Source: Anaeromyxobacter diazotrophicus (GTDB lineage Bacteria; Myxococcota; Myxococcia; Myxococcales; Anaeromyxobacteraceae). From it: DNA of 64,000 bases. Positions 8,706-17,739 of this stretch are shown one piece after another. Each line of letters begins with the position of its first letter. The first letter of the stretch is position 1. The DNA lies in assembly GCF_013340205.1 (NCBI RefSeq), contig NZ_BJTG01000003.1:434001-498000 (forward strand), in the 5' to 3' direction. The notes below the pieces were generated by a model, which saw nothing but the letters and a program-made list of their open reading frames with translations, did not search any database and had not been told where the DNA came from. A program made the position numbers and the translations under genes.

Positions 8706-8711
8706 TACACT
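8706..8711 (+). promoter_or_regulatory. -10-like hexamer TACACT of a near-leaderless promoter
   Basis: TACACT ends 9 bases before the ATG at 8721. There is no Shine-Dalgarno, so the transcript would have a leader of only a few bases. Confidence 0.4.
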
Positions 8712-8720
8712 GGGCCGCCG

Positions 8721-10553
8721 ATGTCCTTCCTCGACGAGCCGGGCGACCTCGCCCAGGTGCCGCTGGCGGCGGTCCTCCTCGAGGCGCTCAACCGGCGCGT
8801 CACCGGCGTCCTCACCGTCGAGCACGGCGGCGGCGCCTCGCGCGTCTACCTCCGCCACGGCGTCCCGGCCGGCGCGCAGTCGTTCGGCGGCTTCAGGCCG
8901 CTCGGCCAGGCGCTCCTCGCGGCCGGCCTCATCGACGTCGACGCGCTCGGGCGCAGCCTGGCCGAGATGGCGGCCACGGGTCGGCCCCAGGGCGAGGTCC
9001 TGGTCGCGATGGGGGTGGTGACCCGGGAGCAGGTCGACCAGGCGCTGTCGGACCAGCAGGGCGCCTACCTGCGCGAGATCGCGGCCCTCGCGGCCGGCCG
9101 CTTCTCGTTCGACGGCGCCGCGCCGGTGCCGGCCTGGACGGAGAGCATCCGCATCGCGCCGCTGCAGGCGATCGTCGAGGCGCTGCAGGAGCCGCAGGCG
9201 GGCTCGCTCGTCATGGCGGCGCTGCAGCCGGTCGCGGCGGGGCCGATCGCGCTCGCGCCGGGGTACGGCCAGCTGCAGGCCGCCTTCGGTTGGAGCGCCG
9301 CCGAGGCGGCGCTGGTGGAGCGGCTGCGCTCGCTCACCACGCTCGAGGCCTTCTTCGCCGACCCGGGCGTCGGGCCGGAGCGCGCCCGCGCCATCCTGGC
9401 GGCGATGCTCCTGCTCGGCCTCGCCTCCGGGCACGGCGGGCGCGAGGCCGCCGTCGAGACGGTGCCGGGCCTGGTGGTCGAGCTGGCGGATCTGGCGGGG
9501 ATGGCGGTGGAGCCCGTCGAGCCCCCCGAGCCCGCCGCGGCCGCGCCTCGCCCGGAGCCCGCCCCGGCCCCGCCGCCGTTCGCCGCCGCGCCCCCTCCCG
9601 GGCTGGAGCGCGCGCCCGCCCCGCCCGCGCCGGCCGCCCAGCCCGCCCCGCCCCCGCCCCCGCCCGCGCCGGCCGCGCCCGCGGGGCGCCGCAGCGATCC
9701 GGAGGAGGCGCGCCGCCGGCGGCAGCGCCTCCTCCAGCGGGCGATGCAGAACATGGGCGTCGGGCCGCTCTCCGGGCACGCCCAGCCGGCGCGCGAGGGC
9801 GCTCCGGCCGCGCGCGCCGCCCGCCCGGCGCCCACGGCGGCCGACGAGGAGCTGCGCCGGGCGCTCGAGGCCGCCGCGCCGCGGGCGCGCTCAGCCGACC
9901 TCTTCGAGCGGCTGGGGATCGGCCGCGGGGCGACGCGCGAGCAGGTCAAGACGGCCTACTTCCAGCTCGCCAAGCAGCTCCACCCCGATCGCTTCGCCTC
10001 GCCCGCCCTGGCCGACCTGGCGCCCCAGGTGAAGGACCTGTTCGCCGCCCTCAACGAGGCGTACGAGGTGCTCTCCGACGACCGCCGGCGCGCCGACTAC
10101 CTGGCGCGCCTCGCCGGCGACGCGGGCGCCGCCGCGCCCGCCGGGGATCCGGCCCGGGCCCGCGTGGACTTCGAGAAGGCGGAGGCGTGCGCCCGGACCC
10201 GCGACTACGCGCGCGCCCGCGGCTTCTACGAGGCGGCCCTGCGGGCCGATCCGCGCGCCGAGTACCAGGTCGCGTACGCGGGGGTGCTCCTCCAGGACCC
10301 GCGCGGCGACCGCGCCCGGGCGCGCGCGCTGGCCGAGGCGGCGCTCCGCGATCCCGCCTGCCTCGACCGCGCGGCGCTGGTGGCCGCCCTCCTGGCCCGG
10401 GACGAGGGCGACGACGAGGGCGCCGAGCGCCTGCTCCGCCGCGCGCTGGCGGCGAATCCCCGCAACGCCGAGGCCGAGCGGGAGCTGCGGGCCCTGGAGG
10501 CGCGCCGCGGGGCGCGCCCCTCCCGGCTCTCCACGCTGTTCCGCAAGAAGTGA
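8721..10553 (+). CDS. DUF4388 / J-domain / TPR protein
   Basis: 610 residues. Residues ~5-150 are a DUF4388 domain (PatA N-terminal-like; LAQVPLAAVLLEALNRRVTG at the start), common in myxobacteria. A low-complexity Pro/Ala stretch covers ~270-340. A J domain occupies ~391-460 with an intact HPD at about residue 421 (QLAKQLHPDRF) and the YEVLSDDRRR helix. The C-terminal ~140 residues read as TPR-like helices. The J domain should stimulate an Hsp70 partner; DUF4388 is usually linked to signalling or motility scaffolds. Its neighbour at 10636 shares the DUF4388-plus-TPR plan. Confidence 0.8.
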   Translation: MSFLDEPGDLAQVPLAAVLLEALNRRVTGVLTVEHGGGASRVYLRHGVPAGAQSFGGFRPLGQALLAAGLIDVDALGRSLAEMAATGRPQGEVLVAMGVVTREQVDQALSDQQGAYLREIAALAAGRFSFDGAAPVPAWTESIRIAPLQAIVEALQEPQAGSLVMAALQPVAAGPIALAPGYGQLQAAFGWSAAEAALVERLRSLTTLEAFFADPGVGPERARAILAAMLLLGLASGHGGREAAVETVPGLVVELADLAGMAVEPVEPPEPAAAAPRPEPAPAPPPFAAAPPPGLERAPAPPAPAAQPAPPPPPPAPAAPAGRRSDPEEARRRRQRLLQRAMQNMGVGPLSGHAQPAREGAPAARAARPAPTAADEELRRALEAAAPRARSADLFERLGIGRGATREQVKTAYFQLAKQLHPDRFASPALADLAPQVKDLFAALNEAYEVLSDDRRRADYLARLAGDAGAAAPAGDPARARVDFEKAEACARTRDYARARGFYEAALRADPRAEYQVAYAGVLLQDPRGDRARARALAEAALRDPACLDRAALVAALLARDEGDDEGAERLLRRALAANPRNAEAERELRALEARRGARPSRLSTLFRKK

Positions 10554-10635
10554 GGCGCTATCACACAGAGGCCGCGCCTTGACGCCCCGGCGTGTTCAAG
10601 GGGACGATCCGGAGCCGAGCGGGGAAGGGAACTTC

Positions 10636-12057
10636 TTGGACCACCGGCGGGGGCAGGAGCCCCTCGACACGCGCGACGCGCGCGCCATCTTCTCGGGCGA
10701 CCTCTCCGAGGTGGCGCTGGTGGACCTCGTCCAGACGCTCGAGCTGGGGCGGCGCACCGGCGTGGTGCACCTCACCGGCCCGGCAGGCCGCGCCGCCACC
10801 CTGTGGCTGCGCGACGGGCGGCCGGTCGACTGCGAGCTGGGGGCGATCCAGGGCGAGGCCGCCTTCCACCGGCTCCTGCGCTGGACCGAGGGCGGGTTCG
10901 CGGTGGAGTTCGAGCCGGTGACCCGCCCGGCGCGCATCGCGGCGTCGACCCAGGCGCTCGTGCTGGAGGGGCTGCGCCGCGCCGAGGCCTGGCGGGCGGC
11001 GGCGGCCCGGCTCCCCGACCTCGGGGCGCCGGTCGAGATCGACTACCGGCTGCTCTCGGATCGGCTGGCCGAGATCCCGGACGACGTGAACGCGCTGCTC
11101 CGGACCGTCGACGGGCGCCGCACGGTGGAGCAGGTCATCGACGACGCGGGCCTCGACGAGCTCGCCGCTGCCGCCATGGTCGAGCGCCTGTTCGCGGAGC
11201 AGATCCTGCGGCTCGCGCCCCCGCGCGCCGCCCCCGCGGCCCCGGCCCGCGCGGCGACCCCCGACCCGGAGCGCGTCACCTGGTTCGCGGGGCCCTCCGA
11301 GCGGGAGCCGGCCCCCACCGCTCCCGCCGCCCAGGCCGCCCCGGCCGCCAGGCCGCGGCCCGCGCCGGCCGCCGCCGCCCCCGCGCGCCCGCGCGCCGCC
11401 CCGCCCGACCCTGCCCCGCAGCCGGAGGGCCGCCCGGGCGAGCCGCGCCCGCCCCGCATCGTGCGCTTCCCTCCGCGGGAGAAGGTGCCCGCGCCGACGC
11501 CGCGGCCGGGCGACCCCGGGACGCCCCCGCCCGCGGCTCCGGAGCCTGCCGCGCGGCGCGCGCCGGCGCGCCCGCCGGCCGCCCGGCGCGCCCCGGCGTC
11601 CGGGAGCCGCGCCCTCCGCGTCGGCCTCGCGCTGGCGATGGTCGCGCTCGCCGCGGCGGTCGCCTGGGGGCGCTGGCGCGGCGGGGGCCGGGCGAGCGCG
11701 TCCGTGGCGTACGAGGCCGAGGTGGCCGAGGCGCGCCGGCTCCAGCAGGCGGGCCGCCTCGAGGAGGCGATCGCCGGCTACCGGCGGGCGCTCGCGGGGC
11801 ACGACACGAGCGACGGCGAGGCGGAGCTCGGGCGCATGCTCGCCCAGGCCGCGCAGCCGGCGGCCGCGATCGCGGCCCTCCAGCGCGCGGTGGAGCTGGA
11901 CGGCGCCAACGCCGGGGCCTATATCGCGCTCGGCGAGGCGCTCCTCGGCGAGCAGCGGGCCGCCGAGGCGCGGGGCGCCTTCGAGCGCTACCTGGCGCTC
12001 GAGCCGCAGGGCGGCCGCGCCGAAGAGGTCCGCGCGGCGCTGGAACGGATGAAGTAA
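10636..12057 (+). CDS. DUF4388 membrane protein with C-terminal TPR
   Basis: 473 residues from the TTG at 10636, preferred because GGAAGGGA lies 5 bases upstream; an earlier in-frame TTG at 10579 has a weaker site. DUF4388 covers roughly residues 10-110 (FSGDLSEVALVDLVQTLELG). A winged region follows (VNALLRTVDGRRTVEQVID), then a long Pro/Ala linker, one TM helix near residues 327-345, and two to three TPR units (EEAIAGYRRAL, PAAAIAALQRAVELDGANAG). Orientation suggests a cytoplasmic DUF4388 and a periplasmic TPR (inference). tsaD starts 5 bases after its stop. Confidence 0.72.
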   Translation: MDHRRGQEPLDTRDARAIFSGDLSEVALVDLVQTLELGRRTGVVHLTGPAGRAATLWLRDGRPVDCELGAIQGEAAFHRLLRWTEGGFAVEFEPVTRPARIAASTQALVLEGLRRAEAWRAAAARLPDLGAPVEIDYRLLSDRLAEIPDDVNALLRTVDGRRTVEQVIDDAGLDELAAAAMVERLFAEQILRLAPPRAAPAAPARAATPDPERVTWFAGPSEREPAPTAPAAQAAPAARPRPAPAAAAPARPRAAPPDPAPQPEGRPGEPRPPRIVRFPPREKVPAPTPRPGDPGTPPPAAPEPAARRAPARPPAARRAPASGSRALRVGLALAMVALAAAVAWGRWRGGGRASASVAYEAEVAEARRLQQAGRLEEAIAGYRRALAGHDTSDGEAELGRMLAQAAQPAAAIAALQRAVELDGANAGAYIALGEALLGEQRAAEARGAFERYLALEPQGGRAEEVRAALERMK

Positions 12058-12062
12058 ACAAA

Positions 12063-13064
12063 GTGAAAATTCTAGGAATCGAAACGAGCTGCGACGAGAC
12101 CGCGGCCGCCGTCGTCGAGGACGGCCGGCGGGCGCTCTCGGACGTGGTGGCGACGCAGATCGAGCTGCACCGGCGCTGGGGCGGGGTGGTGCCCGAGCTG
12201 GCGAGCCGCAACCACGTCATGCAGGTCCTGCCGGTCGTGGACGAGGCGCTCACCCGCGCCGGGGTCTCGCCGGCGGAGCTCGACGGCCTCGCGGTCACGA
12301 GCGGCCCGGGGCTCATCGGCGCCCTCCTGGTGGGCGTGCAGGTGGCGAAGGCGCTCGCCGCCGCCTGGGAGAAGCCTCTCGCGCGCGTGAACCACCTCGA
12401 GGGCCACCTCGTGGCGAGCTTCCTCGCCGAGCGGCCGCCGGAGTTCCCGTTCCTGGGACTGGTCGTGTCGGGCGGGCACACCTCCCTCTACGCGGCCGAG
12501 GGGTTCGGCCGGTACCGGCTGCTCGGCGCCACCCGGGACGACGCCGCCGGCGAGGCGTTCGACAAGGGGGCGAAGCTGCTCGGGCTGCCGTACCCGGGCG
12601 GCATCGCCATCGACCGGCTGGCGAAGGAGGGCGACGCGGCGGCGGTGCGCTTCCCGCGCGCGATCGTGCGCGGCAGCGAGCTCGACTTCAGCTTCTCGGG
12701 CCTCAAGACGGCGCTCCTCCACCACGTCCGGCGCCACGGCGTCCCCGAGGGGAAGGGGCTCGCCGACCTGTGCGCGAGCTACCAGGAGGCGATCGTGGGG
12801 GCGCTCGTCCACAAGCTCTTCCGCGCCGCGCGCACCTACCAGTTCCGGCGGGTGGTCCTGTCGGGCGGGGTGGCCGCCAACAGCCGCCTGCGGGCGGCGG
12901 TGGCCGCCCGCGCCGCCGAGTACGAGGACCTCGAGGTGTTCCTGCCGGCCCCGCGGCTCTGCACCGACAACGCGGCCATGATCGCGGTCGCCGGCACGCA
13001 CGCGCTCGAGCGCGGCGAGCGCGAGGGCCCGGGCCTCCATGCCGACGCCGGGTGGCGCCTGTGA
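12063..13064 (+). CDS. tsaD: tRNA N6-threonylcarbamoyladenosine transferase TsaD
   Basis: 333 residues, normal length. It transfers the threonylcarbamoyl group to A37 of ANN-decoding tRNAs together with TsaB and TsaE. Diagnostic features are the N-terminal ILGIETSCDETAAAVV, the iron-binding H111 and H115 in NHLEGHLVAS, GHTSLYAAEGFGRYRLLGAT, DFSFSGLKTAL, and the C-terminal LCTDNAAMIA aspartate. The start is the GTG at 12063, right after the previous stop. Its own stop overlaps the GTG of rsmA (GTGA). Confidence 0.96.
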   Translation: MKILGIETSCDETAAAVVEDGRRALSDVVATQIELHRRWGGVVPELASRNHVMQVLPVVDEALTRAGVSPAELDGLAVTSGPGLIGALLVGVQVAKALAAAWEKPLARVNHLEGHLVASFLAERPPEFPFLGLVVSGGHTSLYAAEGFGRYRLLGATRDDAAGEAFDKGAKLLGLPYPGGIAIDRLAKEGDAAAVRFPRAIVRGSELDFSFSGLKTALLHHVRRHGVPEGKGLADLCASYQEAIVGALVHKLFRAARTYQFRRVVLSGGVAANSRLRAAVAARAAEYEDLEVFLPAPRLCTDNAAMIAVAGTHALERGEREGPGLHADAGWRL

Positions 13065-13900
13065 GCGCGGGGTACCCGTCGCCGGCCGCGCTCCTCCACA
13101 AGTACGGGCTGCGGGCGAAGAAGAGCTGGGGCCAGAACTTCCTCGGCGACGAGGCCATCCTCGACGACATCGCGCGGCTGGCGGTCGAGGCGCCCGGCGA
13201 GCGGGTGGTGGAGCTGGGGGCCGGGCTCGGTCACCTGACGGCCCGGCTGCTGGCCCGGGGTGCCGAGGTCATCGCGGTGGAGCGCGACCGCGACATGGCC
13301 GCGGTGCTGCGGGGCGAGCTCGGCGAGCGCATCCGGCTCCTGGAGGCGGACGCGGTGAAGCTCGATTACCGCGCGCTCCACGGGGGCGGGAAGCTGGCGG
13401 TGGTCGGCAACCTGCCCTACCACCTCACGAGCCCCATCCTCTTCGCGCTGCTCGACCAGCCGGAGGCGGTGTCGCGGGCGGTGTTCCTCGTCCAGCGCGA
13501 GGTGGCCGAGCGGCTCGCGGCCGGGCCCGGGGGGAAGCAGTGGGGCCTCCTCTCGGTCCTCCTGCAGCACCGCGCGGCGGTGACGCTGGAGCGCCGGGTG
13601 CCGCGGGGCGCGTTCCTGCCGCCGCCGGAGGTGGAGAGCGCGGTGGTGCGGATCGCCTTCGGGCCGCCGCGCGCGCCGGTGACCGATCCGGCGCGGTTCC
13701 GGCGGCTCGTGAAGGCGGGCTTCGCGCAGCGCCGCAAGGTGCTCGCGAACGCGCTCGCCTCGGCCCGCCTCGCGCCGCCCGACGCGCTCGCGGCCGCGCT
13801 CGCTGGCGCCGGGATCGACGGGCGGCGGCGCGGCGAGACGCTCACCGTCGAGGAGTGGGCCGCGCTCGAGCGCGCGCTCGGTCCGGCCGGCGCCTCATGA
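13061..13900 (+). CDS. rsmA: 16S rRNA dimethyladenosine transferase RsmA (KsgA)
   Basis: 279 residues. It dimethylates A1518 and A1519 of 16S rRNA using SAM. Family motifs are KKSWGQNFLGD at the N-terminus, SAM-binding VVELGAGLGHLT, acidic EADAVKLD, the catalytic NLPYHLTSPIL, and the C-terminal FAQRRKVLANAL. It overlaps tsaD by 4 bases and the convergent DUF2339 gene by 6 bases at its 3' end. Confidence 0.95.
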   Translation: MSAGYPSPAALLHKYGLRAKKSWGQNFLGDEAILDDIARLAVEAPGERVVELGAGLGHLTARLLARGAEVIAVERDRDMAAVLRGELGERIRLLEADAVKLDYRALHGGGKLAVVGNLPYHLTSPILFALLDQPEAVSRAVFLVQREVAERLAAGPGGKQWGLLSVLLQHRAAVTLERRVPRGAFLPPPEVESAVVRIAFGPPRAPVTDPARFRRLVKAGFAQRRKVLANALASARLAPPDALAAALAGAGIDGRRRGETLTVEEWAALERALGPAGAS

Positions 13901-15649
13901 CGGGCCGCCCGCCGCGGACGGCGCCGCCCGCGCGGGCGGAGCGGGGCGGCGCAGCCTCGGCGAGAGGATGAGCGCGACCCCGAACAGCGCGAGGTCGACG
14001 AAGAGCGACGCCGGGCGGCCCCGCGCCAGGTTCTCCAGGAGGAGCTTCAGCCCGACCAGCCCCAGGAGCGGGTAGGCGAGCCAGCCGGCCTCGCGCCAGG
14101 GCTCGAGGCGGCCGGCCCAGGCGAGCAGCAGCACGCCCCCCACCAGCACCGCCGTCCGCAGCGCCGCCGCCAGCGGCGCGTTCACCCCCGGCCCCGGCGC
14201 GCCGGCGAGGAGCGGCACCAGCCAGCCCACGGCGAGCCCGGCGGCGCTGGCGGCCAGCGCGGCGAGCAGGACCGCGCGCGGCGCCCGCTGCCGCGGCGCG
14301 AGCGGCGCGGCGGCGGCGCTCCCGGTGAGCCAGGCGGAGAGCGCCATGGCCGCGACCACCAGCGCCAGCGCCGGGGGGGCGCCGGGCCAGCGCGCCGCCG
14401 GCGAGGCGAGCAGCGTGGTGGCGGCGTGGGGCAGCGCCCCGGCCTGCAGGCAGGCGGCGAGCGCGAACACGCACCCGTGGACGGCCAGCGTGAGGCGCCG
14501 GGTGGCCCGGGCCAGCGCCGACGCCAGGAGCGCCAGCGCGGCCCACCCGGCGGCCAGCGCGCCGCCCGAGAGGAGCTGGCCGGTGCCCGCCAGCAGGAAG
14601 ACCAGCCCGGACCACGCGTAGAAGTAGAAGTTCGCGCGGCCGCGCTGCCGGCGCTCGACGAAGGCGAACGCCACCGCGTACACGGCCGCGCCGAAGGCCG
14701 CGCTGAGGGCGCCGACCACGCCCTCGCCCAGCTTCGCTGCGGCGGTCACCCAGGCGGCGCCGCCCACGCCCACCGCGAGCAGGAGGGCCGTCTGCACCAC
14801 CTCGAAGTCGACCACCGGCCGCTGCAGGTGGAGCGTGCGCACCGCGATGCTCCCCAGGTAGAGCGCGGTCAGCGCGGCCTGCACCAGCAGCGCGGCGCGC
14901 GGGCCCTCCGCGGCCGCGGGCGCCACGGCGCGCAGGGCGAGCAGGGCCACCGCCGCGTCGGTCACCAGCGCCACCGGCCAGCGGAGCCGGGTCCAGCCGA
15001 GCACGTAGCCGAGCCAGAGCGCCGCCACGCCGAGGAGCGTGAGGTAGAGCGCCGGTGGCGCCAGGCGGCCGGTGGCGAGCATGAGCGCGACCGCGGTGGC
15101 GACGCCGCCCGCCTCGGCCAGCCAGGCGAGCGCGGGCGCGCGGCGCCGGGCCGCGACGCCGAGCGCCGCCGCGGTGAAGACCGCCAGCGCCGCCGCGCCG
15201 GCGGCCGGGGCGAGGAGGTGCAGGCGCGCGGTGACCTCGAAGAGCAGCGGGCAGGCGATGAGCAGGGCGGCGCCGCCGTGGAAGGTCGCGCTCCAGGGCT
15301 CCGCGCCCCCGGCGCGCCAGGCCAGGGCCAGCCAGGTGCCGGCGTATGCGAGGCCGAGCCCCGCCCCGGCCCAGGCCGGGATCGAGCCCGCCTCGGTGAG
15401 GGCGCGCAGCAGGAAGGCGCCGGCGAGCGCGAGGGACGTCCGCCCGGCCAGCGCCAGGTAGCGGGTGGCCGCGGCCGCCTCGCGCGCGAGGTCCGGGGCG
15501 GGGATCGCCGCGGCGCTGGCCGGCCGGGCGCGCGGGGCGGCGGGGGCCGCCGCGCCGCGCTCGAGCCGTGCCAGGCGCCGCTCGAGCTCGCGGTGCGCCT
15601 CGGCCAGCGCCGCGAGCCGTCCCTCCAGCTCCGAGATGCGATCCGGCAC
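13895..15649 (-). CDS. DUF2339 polytopic membrane protein
   Basis: 584 residues. A short N-terminal coiled coil (residues ~3-35, ISELEGRLAALAEAHRELER) is followed by an Ala/Pro linker and then some 14 or more TM helices rich in Ala, Leu and Gly, which is the DUF2339 pattern. Function is unknown. It starts at a GTG with AGGAGG 6 bases upstream, 23 bases after the NrfD stop, so it is probably the last gene of the cytochrome/FeS/NrfD operon, an uncommon partner for that module. Confidence 0.75.
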   Translation of the reverse strand: MPDRISELEGRLAALAEAHRELERRLARLERGAAAPAAPRARPASAAAIPAPDLAREAAAATRYLALAGRTSLALAGAFLLRALTEAGSIPAWAGAGLGLAYAGTWLALAWRAGGAEPWSATFHGGAALLIACPLLFEVTARLHLLAPAAGAAALAVFTAAALGVAARRRAPALAWLAEAGGVATAVALMLATGRLAPPALYLTLLGVAALWLGYVLGWTRLRWPVALVTDAAVALLALRAVAPAAAEGPRAALLVQAALTALYLGSIAVRTLHLQRPVVDFEVVQTALLLAVGVGGAAWVTAAAKLGEGVVGALSAAFGAAVYAVAFAFVERRQRGRANFYFYAWSGLVFLLAGTGQLLSGGALAAGWAALALLASALARATRRLTLAVHGCVFALAACLQAGALPHAATTLLASPAARWPGAPPALALVVAAMALSAWLTGSAAAAPLAPRQRAPRAVLLAALAASAAGLAVGWLVPLLAGAPGPGVNAPLAAALRTAVLVGGVLLLAWAGRLEPWREAGWLAYPLLGLVGLKLLLENLARGRPASLFVDLALFGVALILSPRLRRPAPPARAAPSAAGGPS

Positions 15650-15672
15650 GGCGGCCTCCTCGCGGGAGCGCG

Positions 15673-16908
15673 CTACGCGGCGTGGACCCCGCCCCCGGCG
15701 GCGGCGGCCGGGCGTCGCTCCTCCGGCGCGCCGCTGCCGCTGCCGGCCTCGGGCTCGCGCTCCTCGATCCCGAGCACGCGGTCGAAGACCCAGAGGATGA
15801 CGAACGGCGCCGCCACCAGCGCGATCGCCATGAGGACGCCCTCGCGGCCGAACAGCTCGGGCTCGTAGGGGGAGCGGAGCCCGCGCAGCGACTTCGACAT
15901 GAGCTGCCCGCCGACCACGATGTTCCAGCGCATCGAGAACACCTGCAGGAGGCACAGGAGCGCCGCCACGGTGGAGAGCGTGTTCCGCACCCGCTCGTGC
16001 AGGTAGCGGTTCATGAGCACCACCACCGCCAGCAGGATGAGGGGGATGAGCCCGCCCACGATCATCTGCATGGTCACGTAGGAGAACTGGAGCCGGGTGG
16101 TGAGGAGCTCGGAGATGATGAGCCACGACTCGGAGCGCTCGTACGCCATGACGATGATCTCGAGGAGCTCGAGCGTGAGCGTGAGGATGAGGAAGAACCA
16201 GAGCCAGCGCGCCAGCGCCGAGACGCAGGGCTGGTCGGGCGAGCGCCCCTGGAGCCGCGAGACCACCTGGTACAGGACCACCAGCAGCGCGATGCCGGAG
16301 ACCGCCGCCGAGACGAGGAAGATGACCGGCATGAGCGGCGTCGACCACCAGGGGTTCGCCTTGATGGCGCCGAAGATGAAGCCGACATAGCCGTGCAGCA
16401 TGCAGGCGCCGGGGAGGCCCAGGCCCGCCAAGAGGGTGATGGCGCGGTGGTCGACCTCCAGCGCCTGCGGCCCGGTGTCGTAGGTGCCGAGCGCGAGGGC
16501 CGCGTAGAAGGCGCGCCGGAGCCCCCGGCTGCGCCGTGCCCGCAGGATGATCTCCGGGCGCCAGACGAACCACACCTCGAGCACCAGGATGGCGAGGTAG
16601 CCGCTGTAGAGGATGCCGAACCCCGCCATCGCCGAGGTGAAGTGCGGCGTCACCATGACCTGGACCCCGCGCTCGGGGTGGCCGAGGTGGAGCTGGAGCG
16701 GCAGGGAGGCGACGAGCAGGAAGGCGAAGGAGGTGGCCATCGCCAGCCGCGCCACCGGCTTGAACTCGGTGCGCCCGAACAGGTGGTAGAGCGAGGTGAC
16801 GATGAAGGCGCCGGCCACGAAGCCCGTGATGTACGGGTACATCACGATCATGAGGCTCCACCACACGTGGACGTCGTTCGGGAAGGAGAAGCCGCTGATC
16901 TCCGGCAT
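15673..16908 (-). CDS. NrfD-family quinone-interacting membrane subunit (module 1)
   Basis: 411 residues with about ten TM helices, typical of NrfD/PsrC/DsrP subunits that oxidise or reduce menaquinone and pass electrons to an FeS partner. Family features include the early WSLMIVMYPYITGFVAGAF, the charged HLGHPER after TM3, and the FGAIKANPWWSTPLMPVIF loop. The ATG overlaps the stop of the FeS gene (ATGA). No molybdoenzyme or other catalytic subunit lies nearby, so the acceptor is probably the multiheme cytochrome of the same operon. Confidence 0.88.
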   Translation of the reverse strand: MPEISGFSFPNDVHVWWSLMIVMYPYITGFVAGAFIVTSLYHLFGRTEFKPVARLAMATSFAFLLVASLPLQLHLGHPERGVQVMVTPHFTSAMAGFGILYSGYLAILVLEVWFVWRPEIILRARRSRGLRRAFYAALALGTYDTGPQALEVDHRAITLLAGLGLPGACMLHGYVGFIFGAIKANPWWSTPLMPVIFLVSAAVSGIALLVVLYQVVSRLQGRSPDQPCVSALARWLWFFLILTLTLELLEIIVMAYERSESWLIISELLTTRLQFSYVTMQMIVGGLIPLILLAVVVLMNRYLHERVRNTLSTVAALLCLLQVFSMRWNIVVGGQLMSKSLRGLRSPYEPELFGREGVLMAIALVAAPFVILWVFDRVLGIEEREPEAGSGSGAPEERRPAAAAGGGVHAA

Positions 16909-17723
16909 CACCGGACCTCCTTGTCGAGGTGCAGGTAGTAGCACTGGGGCTCGGTGAGGAGGTGCCCCTGCAGCACCTCGACCCGGTCCTGCGCGATGGC
17001 GCGGCGCACCGGGTCGTCCTCGCGCTTGAGGTCGCCGAACTGGCGCGCGCCGGTCGGGCAGACCTCGACGCAGGCCGGCCGGAGTCCCTTCGTGACGCGG
17101 TGGTAGCACCAGGTGCACTTCTCGGCGGTGTGCGTGACCGGCGAGATGAAGCGGCTGCCGAACGGGCAGGCCTGCACGCAGTAGGCGCAGCCGATGCACC
17201 GCTCGCCGTCGACCATCACCACGCCGTCCTTCGTGCGGTAGGAGGCGCCCACCGGGCAGACCTGGACGCAGGGGGTGGCGCGGCAGTGGTTGCACATCTT
17301 CGGCACGAAGAACGACTTGGTGGCGGTGAAGCCGACCTGGATCGGGCCGAAGCCGTCCTTGCCGCCGTTCGGCGACTCGACGTGGGTCTGCTCCATGCCG
17401 ACGACGTAGCGCTCGATCCAGGTGCGGTAGAAGCCGTCCGGCACCTGGTTCTCGGCGGCGCAGGCGCGCACGCAGGAGCCGCAGCCGATGCACTTCGTGG
17501 TGTCGATGAGGTAGGCGTAGAGATGCTCGTCCCAGCGGTAGGCCTCGGGGTGCGGGGCCTGCACCGCCGCGAGCGCCTCCGCGGCCGAGCCGCCGGCGAG
17601 GAGCACCAGCGCGCCGCCCGACAGGCGCAGGGCGTCGGCGAGGAACCGGCGCCGCCCGACGCCGGGGGAGGGGCGCGCCGGGTCGGACTGGAGCACCGGG
17701 AGCGCGTTCGACTTGGGGGCCAT
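16908..17723 (-). CDS. Tat-exported 4x[4Fe-4S] ferredoxin-type protein (module 1)
   Basis: 271 residues. The N-terminus carries a twin-arginine signal (GRRRFLADALRLSGGALVLL). Four cysteine clusters follow in the DsrO/NrfC/HybA order: CIGCGSCVRAC, CNHCRATPCVQVCP, CIGCAYCVQACP and CTWCYHRVTKG...ACVEVCP, giving four [4Fe-4S] sites. It should sit on the periplasmic face and carry electrons between NrfD and the cytochrome. It is translationally coupled to nrfD, and its ATG lies 16 bases from the cytochrome stop. Confidence 0.92.
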   Translation of the reverse strand: MAPKSNALPVLQSDPARPSPGVGRRRFLADALRLSGGALVLLAGGSAAEALAAVQAPHPEAYRWDEHLYAYLIDTTKCIGCGSCVRACAAENQVPDGFYRTWIERYVVGMEQTHVESPNGGKDGFGPIQVGFTATKSFFVPKMCNHCRATPCVQVCPVGASYRTKDGVVMVDGERCIGCAYCVQACPFGSRFISPVTHTAEKCTWCYHRVTKGLRPACVEVCPTGARQFGDLKREDDPVRRAIAQDRVEVLQGHLLTEPQCYYLHLDKEVR

Positions 17724-17739
17724 GTCCTGGTCGCCTCCG

